Shown one piece after another: positions 6,061-12,568 of a stretch of DNA of 27,325 nucleotides. The notes beneath the pieces were generated by a model. That model worked only from the letters and a program-made list of their open reading frames with translations. It was not told where the DNA came from and searched no databases. Made by a program: the position numbers and the translations under genes. This stretch comes from a virus. Numbering within the stretch: the stretch's first letter is position 1; each line of letters starts with the position of its first letter. Where the stretch lies: positions 1 to 27,325 of IMG/VR virus record IMGVR_UViG_3300036832_000727; one strand, given 5' to 3'.

Positions 6061-6227
6061 TCGACAACCTCGACCGGGACCTCATACTCATTGCCGTCCT
6101 CATCGGTCCAATAAACCATCTCCGGGATGACCTCCGTTAGTTGCTCCCGGATAATCTCTTGCCAATCTCCGCCCGATGCCTTGCGCGGGAGGTCGAGGCT
6201 TACCTTTATGGTCATCCGTCGATTCAT
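6057..6227 (-). CDS. hypothetical small acidic protein
   Basis: 56 residues from ATG 6227, which overlaps the stop of the ParB-like gene (ATGA). The sequence is strand-helix-strand: MTIKVSLDLPRK, then DWQEIIREQLTEVIPEMV, then TDEDGNEYEVPVEVVE. It is acidic at the C terminus. No family recognised. Confidence 0.6.
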   Translation of the reverse strand: MNRRMTIKVSLDLPRKASGGDWQEIIREQLTEVIPEMVYWTDEDGNEYEVPVEVVE

Positions 6228-7105
6228 ACCGGCTCCGGCCAGGACTCGCGGGTTGTCGGAGTGTAGGAATAGCTCAGGACCTTTACGGAGCGACCCTCTC
6301 TCCACGCGTTCCAAGCCTTAAAGCAAATGGCAACCCAACGAAAGTCCGGGTTGCGTTGCCGTCCTCGACCTCGATTGATTTCCTCTTGCGAGTATCGACG
6401 GAGAGCCAGTATCGGGCTCCCTTCCGAGAGGTCCGCGCCGCTCCGGAGCTTGTCATAGAACAAATCCGCTTCCGCGGCATGGACAATCGAGAGCCGATAC
6501 CAAACGGACAGAGCCGGACCCGGACGGAGCTTGAGCGCTCTCATGGCCGGAGCCGTCTTGGTCAAGCCGTCCCGGAGTCCTTGGTTCTCATCAAAGACTT
6601 GCAAGAGTTGAGGAATCGAGGGACGTCGAGCGTTGTCGGCATAATGCGGAGTCCCGGTCATCTCGGCATAAATGATCCGGGCATACCAACCGATGCCCGC
6701 GGCAAGCCGGAATACGTCAACCTCTCCCCGGAGCTTGAGAGCATCTCCCAACCCGCGCCGGAGAGTGTCATCCATAATGTCTTGGCTCTTGCGCGGCAGG
6801 TTGCGAAAGATGCCAACCTCAATGGGCATCCCGGAGGCAACGCAAGCGGCAAGCCGATGTTGCCCATTGAGCAAGACTCCATCGAGGTCGAATCCCAAGC
6901 AATCGGTCGAGAGGGTCCATTCCTCCCGCTTTATATTCTCGGCAAGATGGACAACCCTCGACTCCCGGATATCCCGGTTACGGACGTTTGCCTCTAGCAA
7001 CATTTTCTCCGCCCGCTCCGGAGTCACTGTCTCGATGCGGACGTTTGGCTTCACTACTTGACCATTTGCCCTTACGGCAGAGGGTCGCTTGAGCCTTGTA
7101 ACCAT
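6224..7105 (-). CDS. ParB-like nuclease-fold protein
   Basis: 293 residues. Residues about 21-110 resemble the ParB/sulfiredoxin fold: VRIETVTPERAEKMLLEAN, ESRVVHLAENIKREEWTLSTDCLGFDLDGVLLNGQHRLAAC, with the signature GQHR at 81-84. A mainly helical C-terminal domain follows. Phage proteins of this type are usually annotated as ParB-like nuclease domain proteins of unknown role; DNA partitioning, regulation or a nuclease function are all possible, and there is no ParA partner here. It starts at an ATG overlapping the stop of the first early gene. Confidence 0.8.
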   Translation of the reverse strand: MVTRLKRPSAVRANGQVVKPNVRIETVTPERAEKMLLEANVRNRDIRESRVVHLAENIKREEWTLSTDCLGFDLDGVLLNGQHRLAACVASGMPIEVGIFRNLPRKSQDIMDDTLRRGLGDALKLRGEVDVFRLAAGIGWYARIIYAEMTGTPHYADNARRPSIPQLLQVFDENQGLRDGLTKTAPAMRALKLRPGPALSVWYRLSIVHAAEADLFYDKLRSGADLSEGSPILALRRYSQEEINRGRGRQRNPDFRWVAICFKAWNAWREGRSVKVLSYSYTPTTRESWPEPV

Positions 7106-7470
7106 TAAGACGCTTCCTCCATTGCTCCGATTGCGTCCGCCTTATCTAAGCGGACCTTCACTCGGTCGAATAGGGAAAGCATCATTGTCTCCCGGTCCGG
7201 AGTCTCATCCCGCTTCATTTGATAACCCTCGGGATAGATATATCTCCGGCTCCCCGGAATCAACCGACCGGCATAGTCGATGAGGTCATGCCGCTCCGCG
7301 GTGCAACGGTCACAACGCAAAGAGAGCCTCCATCCATACAACGGAGTCCCCATATTGCCGGGATAAAACTCATCCCACCGATGGCGGATCAATCGGCATT
7401 TGAGCATGGCGGTATCGAGCCCTACCGAGTCTCCGCCCGGTATTGCCGTCGATGCTCTCCGTCGCGCCAT
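7105..7470 (-). CDS. first early gene: actinophage-type protein with CxxC
   Basis: 121 residues from ATG 7470 behind a strong GGAGG site. The core reads LKCRLIRHRWDEF, GWRLSLRCDRCTAERHDLIDYAGRLIPGSRRYIYPEGYQMKRDETP. From memory this is like a small actinophage protein with a Cys-pair (RCDRC) and a YxYPEGY segment, perhaps zinc-binding, function unknown. As the first gene after the 7471-7815 control region it is probably transcribed early. Motif copy 5 lies 18 bases upstream of the start. Confidence 0.78.
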   Translation of the reverse strand: MARRRASTAIPGGDSVGLDTAMLKCRLIRHRWDEFYPGNMGTPLYGWRLSLRCDRCTAERHDLIDYAGRLIPGSRRYIYPEGYQMKRDETPDRETMMLSLFDRVKVRLDKADAIGAMEEAS

Positions 7471-7488
7471 CCGCTCGACCTCCTAGTT

Positions 7489-7499
7489 TCCCTGTTCTC
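7489..7499 (-). promoter_or_regulatory. GAGAACAGGGA motif, copy 5
   Basis: Exact copy on the minus strand, 18 bases before ATG 7470. A separate GGAGG ribosome binding site lies between motif and start here, so the motif is not itself the ribosome binding site at this copy. A 5-bp inverted repeat (7508-7512 / 7526-7530) lies just upstream. Confidence 0.7.
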
Positions 7500-7545
7500 C
7501 CATTAGTAACCGTCCGGTCATTGTCCGGTTGGTTGTCCCTCGCGA

Positions 7546-7574
7546 GTCTTAGCACTATCGTAAGATGCCGTCAA
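7546..7574 (-). promoter_or_regulatory. possible leftward early promoter (TTGACG-17-TAAGAC)
   Basis: On the minus strand, TTGACG (7569-7574) and TAAGAC (7546-7551) are 17 bases apart, with an extended TGC before the second hexamer. The -10 matches the consensus only partly. The same TGCTAAGA sequence occurs on the plus strand upstream of the repressor (33-40). It would drive the early operon that starts at 7470. If the repressor binds here, it would silence the early genes in a lysogen. Confidence 0.4.
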
Positions 7575-7760
7575 GCGGAGGCAAAGTCCCTGTTGGGACG
7601 GCATTTCTACCGGCAGGGACCCTCAAGCGGGCTTGAGCCGATGAGGACTCATCCCAACCAACCTCACGCGCTCCGATGCCAGGATTTAACAGTTAGCTTA
7701 CGCGCCAAAGCCGCATTGCTAGCAAGGCAAACCGTTTACCCTGGCCTAACCTCGGGATGA

Positions 7761-7812
7761 CCGGCAGGGAGGGAGGCAAGGTGGCGGATGGGACCTATTC
7801 CCTCCCTGCCGG
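7761..7812 (-). terminator. 14-bp perfect hairpin after the late operon
   Basis: Perfect inverted repeat 7761-7774 / 7799-7812 with a 24-base loop, starting 3 bases past the stop of the last late gene. No U-tract follows. Position fits a terminator or 3' stabiliser for the late message. Confidence 0.55.
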
Positions 7813-7815
7813 GAC

Positions 7816-7995
7816 TTATGGTTGCCGGTCGCGGGTAACGGCAACAATGAACATTGCCAAGCCTCCGACAATGGCAACGGAAGCCAAGAGGTCAAATCGA
7901 GCGCTCGATTGCGGGAGGACCAAAGCCAGGATGCCCGCGACAACGCAAACCGCGCCCAAGAGCATCAAGTAAATACGTCCCCGCCAAAGCTCCAT
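7816..7995 (-). CDS. two-helix small membrane protein, holin candidate
   Basis: 59 residues from ATG 7995, immediately after the endolysin stop (TAAATG). Two hydrophobic segments, IYLMLLGAVCVVAGILALVL (about 8-27) and FDLLASVAIVGGLAMFIVAV (about 34-53), are joined by a short polar turn, and a charged tail (TRDRQP) follows. Size, two membrane helices and position next to the endolysin fit a class II holin, which would let the endolysin cross the membrane. A similar two-helix protein is encoded at 24114..24287, so which one is the holin is open. Confidence 0.72.
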   Translation of the reverse strand: MELWRGRIYLMLLGAVCVVAGILALVLPQSSARFDLLASVAIVGGLAMFIVAVTRDRQP

Positions 7996-8790
7996 TTAGG
8001 TTACCGGAGCCGTCCAACTCGCGGACCAAGTATCGGGACCGACCAAGCCATCCGCGGCAAGCCCTTTCTCGGATTGAAAGCTCCGCGCAACGTCCTCGGA
8101 TTGCGGACCAAAGATACTATCGACGCCAATCGACCAACCTCTAGCGCTCATCTGAGCTTGCCAAACTCCAACGTCGGAATGGGTCGAGTTATGGTCAATG
8201 CCAAAGTAATCGACATGCAACGTAGGAGCCGGACCCGCGGGAGCGCTCGGGCTCGGAGGTTGCGGGCTCGGAGTCGAGGGAGCTTGACCTCCGGCCATTG
8301 CCAGGACCTCCGACATTGGAAAGCCCGGACCCGCGTCCCAATGTCCTCCGCCCGCGGAGCCCAAATCGACATGCTGACAAACTCCGGAGGCTCCGCCTTG
8401 AGCTTGACCGGCATTGAGCCCGATAATCGGGATGCCAAATGCCGCGGCTTCCTCCGCTACCCATTGAGCTACGTTGCTCAAAATATTTGGATGACCATGC
8501 CATTCTGCCGTTGACCATTCCGCCCAAGCACAAAGCTCCGTACTCACACAATATGGATTTGCGTTGGCTTGGGTCCAACTTTTTTGGGCTCTCTCGACAT
8601 AGGTAGCAATGACGCCAAGCTCATCATCAATGCCGGTATGGCTCGATGCCTCAACGTTGCCTTGGAAATAGGCTCCAAGGTCCTCTTTGGTTGAGGCTCC
8701 CTGAGCCGTATGAATGACGATAAGCCTAACGGCAGAGCCTCCGCGGCTTGAATAGTTCGGACTCGGGATGGCAACTCTTTGGAGTGTCAT
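7996..8790 (-). CDS. endolysin: N-acetylmuramoyl-L-alanine amidase with peptidoglycan-binding domain
   Basis: 264 residues. An N-terminal Amidase_2/PGRP-type zinc amidase spans about 1-165: His27 in VIHTAQGAST, His140 in GVCQHVDLG, and HWDAGPGF with Asp152 at the position of the third metal ligand. A Pro-rich linker (about 170-190) leads to a C-terminal peptidoglycan-binding domain (about 205-260: VGVWQAQMSARGW, FGPQSEDVARSFQ, GLVGPDTWSA). It would cut the bond between muramic acid and the stem peptide at lysis. No signal peptide is visible, so it needs a holin. The ATG overlaps the stop of the upstream gene. Confidence 0.9.
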   Translation of the reverse strand: MTLQRVAIPSPNYSSRGGSAVRLIVIHTAQGASTKEDLGAYFQGNVEASSHTGIDDELGVIATYVERAQKSWTQANANPYCVSTELCAWAEWSTAEWHGHPNILSNVAQWVAEEAAAFGIPIIGLNAGQAQGGASGVCQHVDLGSAGGGHWDAGPGFPMSEVLAMAGGQAPSTPSPQPPSPSAPAGPAPTLHVDYFGIDHNSTHSDVGVWQAQMSARGWSIGVDSIFGPQSEDVARSFQSEKGLAADGLVGPDTWSASWTAPVT

Positions 8791-9002
8791 TATCGCTCTC
8801 CCTCATATCCAATCTCATCCTCGGAGTCCTCGGGCTCGGAGTCGGGCCGGTCCTCAAATAGAGCCCAACCCTCGGACGGCTCCATCTTGGGCTCTTTGCG
8901 GGCTCGCGGCCATTTGACCTCAAGCTCTCGACCCTCCCTGTCCCGGAAGCGCTCTCTCGGTATCTCTCTTTGTTGCCCTTGGGCAACATTATCCTCGGTC
9001 AT
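8790..9002 (-). CDS. hypothetical small charged protein upstream of endolysin
   Basis: 70 residues from ATG 9002. Very rich in Arg and Glu, with a C-terminal acidic run (RPDSEPEDSEDEIGYEGER) and no hydrophobic segment. Probably disordered. It starts MTEDNVAQGQQ; the NVAQGQQ part is encoded by an 18-bp palindrome found again near the end of gene 20129..20422. No family recognised. It is coupled to the endolysin start. Confidence 0.65.
   Translation of the reverse strand: MTEDNVAQGQQREIPRERFRDREGRELEVKWPRARKEPKMEPSEGWALFEDRPDSEPEDSEDEIGYEGER
8971..8988. repeat. palindrome TGTTGCCCTTGGGCAACA, copy 1
   Basis: Near-perfect 18-bp palindrome (8 + 2 + 8) inside the first codons of gene 8790..9002. 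An exact second copy lies at 20163-20180. Identity extends to 22 bases (8969-8990 and 20161-20182), and CCTCGG follows shortly after in both. Confidence 0.7.
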
Positions 9003-9006
9003 TGAC

Positions 9007-9393
9007 TCAACCTCCAACCGGCGCGTTAGTGAGCAAGACTCCGGGCGGAGAGGGATACATGAGCTTGCCGGAGCCATCCGAGTTGAAATAGGCCGCGGCG
9101 GCAGTAGGCCAAACGGCTTGGACGGCAGACAGGATGGCTTGATCCACTACTAGGGATGAGTCGATGGTCCCATCTCCGACGTCGGCAGAGTCCGCCAATC
9201 CGGGAGCCGCGGCAACCATATTGAACAGGGTTATTTGCGGAGCGGACTCAAACCGGAGGATGGAGTCCGAAAATGCTTTCATATCCTCCCGAGTGTCATT
9301 GATGTAGATATTTGCCTGTTGAACGGAGCAAGCGGACACTCTCGACACAAATGCCGGGTCCGTTGCCAAGGACGCTTGAGATTGATAACTCAT
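9007..9393 (-). CDS. small structural or tail-associated protein
   Basis: 128 residues with GGGAGG before the ATG. It begins MSYQSQASLATDPAFVSRVSACSVQQANIYIND and ends PSPPGVLLTNAPVGG. It resembles, from memory, a small conserved protein next to tail fibre genes in actinobacteriophages. The likely place is the tail tip or the tail-lysis junction, but the role is not known. It lies directly after the collar-domain fibre gene. Confidence 0.65.
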   Translation of the reverse strand: MSYQSQASLATDPAFVSRVSACSVQQANIYINDTREDMKAFSDSILRFESAPQITLFNMVAAAPGLADSADVGDGTIDSSLVVDQAILSAVQAVWPTAAAAYFNSDGSGKLMYPSPPGVLLTNAPVGG

Positions 9394-9404
9394 TTGACCT
9401 CCCT

Positions 9405-10403
9405 TTACAGTTTGATGATATGCGCTAGCTCGACGTATGGCGGTAAATGGCTCGGAGCATCGGTAGCGGCTCCGCCATTCTCGGTCCGTCCGGCCAAGCC
9501 TAAGCCAAGGCTATTAGCTGCCGTTGCTACCCATGAGCCACTAACTCCGGCTCCCCCCCAAGGGTTAAAAGCCGACGTACTAACTCGACTGAGATGGAGA
9601 TTAGGCGGAGCGGTAGCAGCCCCAAATCCCTTTGCCGCTCCGGCATCGCTCAATGGATGAGTATGCAAAGCCGCGGCGTGACTATGGGTTGCGGCTCCGC
9701 CCGCGGCTCCGGGAGCGGCTTTACCTCGGGCAAATCGGTCGATGAGGTTAGGGACATTAAAGCTCGACACTCCATCTCCCGGACCATAGGTTGTCCCGAT
9801 GGCGGCAAATAGACCTCCATAGACCATCCGGTCGAGCGCGCTTCCGTCGCAAATATGCCAACCAATCGGGATGATAGGAGCCGCGTTTAGCTTGATGATT
9901 CCGGGCGGGTCACCGGCTCCGACTACTAATGATTGCGGGCGGAGGTCGGCAATCTTGGTTGGGTCAACCGCCGCGCTCCCGCCAACCGTTAAATGAGAGG
10001 CAAGCGGGATGGTCCCGCCCGGAGCCGGAGGGACAACGGCTTGCCCGGTCGCGGCCACAACTCCGTACTCGATATCCCAAATCCAATCATTGTCTACGGC
10101 TCCATCAATGTCGGTAGCTCTCGGACGGACAATGATGAGGTCATATCTGTCTTGACCGGATGGCGGAGCCGGTTGAGCCCAAGAGAGGGACTCTTGCGCG
10201 TCGGCAACGCAAAGGGTCGAGCCGGTCCCGTTTGAGGTCGGGACCGCGGCCATGCCCGGATCAACGGTTACCGCCATGCCCGCTCCGGCAAGGACAGTCA
10301 TGCCGTCACAACGCGGCTCCGGCCATAAGGCTCCGATTAGCCTCCGGTCAACGGATGCGGCATAGTTGCCGCCTTGCAACCATAGGGGAGTGAAGCGAGT
10401 CAT
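9405..10403 (-). CDS. tail fibre with collar domain
   Basis: 332 residues. The N-terminal 165 residues look like a base-attachment region (DRYDLIIVRPRATDIDG, KIADLRPQSLV). Residues about 170-228 form a phage tail collar domain: IPIGWHICDGSALDRMVYGGLFAAIG...GDGVSSFNVPNLIDRFARG. Next comes a His-x-His stretch (THSHAAALHTHP, 239-250), which in trimeric phage fibres often binds metal. The end PPYVELAHIIKL is typical for this family. It is the likely receptor-binding protein. The stretch 9480-9640 differs in base use from the rest of the gene. Confidence 0.87.
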   Translation of the reverse strand: MTRFTPLWLQGGNYAASVDRRLIGALWPEPRCDGMTVLAGAGMAVTVDPGMAAVPTSNGTGSTLCVADAQESLSWAQPAPPSGQDRYDLIIVRPRATDIDGAVDNDWIWDIEYGVVAATGQAVVPPAPGGTIPLASHLTVGGSAAVDPTKIADLRPQSLVVGAGDPPGIIKLNAAPIIPIGWHICDGSALDRMVYGGLFAAIGTTYGPGDGVSSFNVPNLIDRFARGKAAPGAAGGAATHSHAAALHTHPLSDAGAAKGFGAATAPPNLHLSRVSTSAFNPWGGAGVSGSWVATAANSLGLGLAGRTENGGAATDAPSHLPPYVELAHIIKL

Positions 10404-10409
10404 TGAGCA

Positions 10410-11678
10410 TTACCTCCGGGCTAAAGCGTTAACGTCCCTTGATGCACTAGTTAGCAAATCGCCAAACGTGACAACGGGACGTCCTAAGTCGAGCTTTACC
10501 GTTTCCCCGCCATCATCTCCTACGTCATAACTAATACCAACTACTTGGACGGCTTCATCGACGTTGAGCCGTCCCTTACGGATGATGAGCCTTGCCGTAT
10601 CTCCCATATTCGGGCTCCCCCATAAATACCAACCCGGTCGGAGGTCAACGGAATAACTCGGAATCAAGAGCCCGGTAGTGGCAAGATTGCCCGCGGACTT
10701 TTCATCAAGCGTCCCTTGGTCCTTTACGTCGGAGGCATTGTCTCCGGTCATCCAAAGCCCTACCGGAGCCCGCGTTATGTCATTACTGTCGGGATTCCAA
10801 ACCTCGCTTACCAATGGCGGAGACTCACTATCATCCGGGTTAGATCGGTCCCCAATGAGCCGGACAAAGTTACCGTAGTTTGCCGAGTTGACGCTCCGGC
10901 TCAAAGCGCTAACGCTCGACCCGTACTCAAGGACAACATCATCGCGAGGCATCCCTTGAGTTGGAAAGAATATCCGGAGTTGGTCATCCGGCCATGCCTC
11001 CGTATATTGCGTCCCCGGTACTACGTCATAACAAAAGCCGTCGAGGACATTTGCCAGATTATCGAGCATCTCCGAGACAAGCTCTTGCCCAACGTAGCTC
11101 CGGTCCCGGAGCTTGCCAGACTTGACAAAGCGTTGCCGTCCGTCCGGGTCAACCAAGAGGACGGCAAGAGGCAGGTAGCTCCCCGGTTGGAAGCTAACCG
11201 TTTGGTCCGTTGTCGAGACATTCTTAGCTCCGTACTCAACCAAGGCTCCGGCAATGTCATCTTGGTCCGCTTGGGCAAATGACCTCGGATATGTGATAAC
11301 CCTACGCTCCAACATTGCCAAATAGGAATGACAGTTAAACGTAACCGTGTCGGCTTGCTCCGAAAGCGTATCCTGGCTCTGAGCCACTATCCCGCGCATG
11401 ACCGGCCAATCTCGCGCCGTTAGCTCATCCCATCTCCAAGCAACTACGTCCGTCATAAACTCCCGGATGAGTGGCGCGGCGGCATCGAGCCCACTAAGGC
11501 TAAAGCCCAAGGTCGAGGGAGCGTTGAGCGTTTGTTGGACTTGTATGCTCCGGGCATGAGTTATCTCGGCAATAAAGAGGTCATCGAGCCTCCGATTGAC
11601 CGAGAAAGCCCGCTCATGCAAGGTCAAGCGCCAACGGGCTCGACCTTCCGGGACAGGGACAAAGGCGCGCGTAGTCAT
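10410..11678 (-). CDS. tail-tip protein (Gp37/Tal-like)
   Basis: 422 residues from ATG 11678, overlapping the stop of the distal tail gene (ATGA). The N terminus has the pattern IQVQQTLNAPSTLGFSLSG, as in baseplate hub proteins, and the C terminus (GRLNVDEAVQVVGISYDVGDDGGETVKLDLG) matches tail proteins of the siphovirus Gp37-like type found in actinophages. It probably caps the tail tip between the distal tail protein and the fibre. Confidence 0.8.
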   Translation of the reverse strand: MTTRAFVPVPEGRARWRLTLHERAFSVNRRLDDLFIAEITHARSIQVQQTLNAPSTLGFSLSGLDAAAPLIREFMTDVVAWRWDELTARDWPVMRGIVAQSQDTLSEQADTVTFNCHSYLAMLERRVITYPRSFAQADQDDIAGALVEYGAKNVSTTDQTVSFQPGSYLPLAVLLVDPDGRQRFVKSGKLRDRSYVGQELVSEMLDNLANVLDGFCYDVVPGTQYTEAWPDDQLRIFFPTQGMPRDDVVLEYGSSVSALSRSVNSANYGNFVRLIGDRSNPDDSESPPLVSEVWNPDSNDITRAPVGLWMTGDNASDVKDQGTLDEKSAGNLATTGLLIPSYSVDLRPGWYLWGSPNMGDTARLIIRKGRLNVDEAVQVVGISYDVGDDGGETVKLDLGRPVVTFGDLLTSASRDVNALARR

Positions 11679-12568
11679 TGGATAAAGGCATCCTGCCAAA
11701 TGGTTTGGACTTGAGAGACTCCGGAGGCATCCGACCCGTAAGCGCTTATCGCGTTGTCATAGGGCTCCGGATAGAGCAACGGCCATTGTGTTACCGAAAA
11801 CTGTAGCTCCGAGATGACGGATTGCCCTTGGTCCGAGTCCATCAAAGCCGTATGGGCTTGGCAATCAATATCAACCCAATGTCCCGTATCAACCCGAAAG
11901 TCGAGGTCAAAAGCAACTTGCCCGCTATGGGATTGGCTCCTAGTGGCGGAGGAAATGACTTGGATACGGGGACCCACTACCGGACCGTAGAAGCGGAATA
12001 GGGGAGCGATGGCAACGTCCCCCTTTGATCGAGCATGAGCCGTACTTGGCGCGCCGCCACTTAATCCGTAGCTCCGATCAAAGAATAGGTTGTAACTCCG
12101 TCCGCCCGGAGTCGATGAGCCGACGTAGGCCGCGGCCATTTGGATAATGGCATCCCTGATAAGCGGGTCCGGAGCGACCCAAGCAAGCTCCATGTCTCGA
12201 CGTCCGGGACTCGGCATCGGAGAGGCAAAGTTAGAGGCTCGGAGCGTTATGACCCGCTCCAACGGAGTCGAGCTTTCGGTTGTGTAGTGGAGGATTGGAC
12301 GCGCCGCGGGTCGGAGATAAGGCATAAATAGCTCGACAATATCGTCAAGCGCTACTGTCCCTCCCGGCCATGCCGCTATCTTTGCCGTAACAGGACGTCC
12401 CCCAAAGAAAGCCGTTTGGTCATCTATCCCATGCTGATTAGGAGCGTTATTGACAACATCTCGGATATCGGGAAAGCCCAAATCCAACTCAATCATGGCA
12501 TATCCCGCGGTATGGTTGTCGAGGTAGAGGATAATCCCGTCCAAGTCAAGCCAAGCCTGCCTCATCAT
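11675..12568 (-). CDS. distal tail protein (Dit-like)
   Basis: 297 residues starting at the ATG that overlaps the tape-measure stop. The N-terminal strand pattern WLDLDGIILYLDNHTAGYAMIELDLGFPDIRDV and the C-terminal TQWPLLYPEP are typical of siphoviral distal tail proteins that join tail tube and tip. Position right after the tape measure supports this. Confidence 0.83.
   Translation of the reverse strand: MMRQAWLDLDGIILYLDNHTAGYAMIELDLGFPDIRDVVNNAPNQHGIDDQTAFFGGRPVTAKIAAWPGGTVALDDIVELFMPYLRPAARPILHYTTESSTPLERVITLRASNFASPMPSPGRRDMELAWVAPDPLIRDAIIQMAAAYVGSSTPGGRSYNLFFDRSYGLSGGAPSTAHARSKGDVAIAPLFRFYGPVVGPRIQVISSATRSQSHSGQVAFDLDFRVDTGHWVDIDCQAHTALMDSDQGQSVISELQFSVTQWPLLYPEPYDNAISAYGSDASGVSQVQTIWQDAFIQ

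Larger units (their letters stand above)
7471..7815. other. non-coding region between late and early modules
   Basis: No gene supported. Contents from right to left: the late-operon hairpin (7761-7812); an AT-richer stretch with an inverted repeat GCCAGG (7678-7683) / CCTGGC (7740-7745); hairpins CTCAAGC (7622-7628) / GCTTGAG (7631-7637) and GATGAG (7640-7645) / CTCATC (7648-7653); nested repeats ATGCCGTC (7565-7572) / GACGGCAT (7597-7604) and GTCCC (7586-7590) / GGGAC (7595-7599); a possible leftward promoter; and motif copy 5. It is a candidate place for early promoter, operators and attP. Confidence 0.6.

Noticed and set aside
6176-6997. 273-codon plus-strand frame opposite the ParB-like gene
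   Set aside because: The minus strand has a recognisable protein with coupled neighbours; the plus frame shows no motif and no upstream signals.
7678-7745. tRNA-like layout with GCCAGG/CCTGGC ends
   Set aside because: The end pairing is only 6 bp, and no proper T-loop or anticodon stem could be drawn on either strand. Kept only as an unexplained structured segment.
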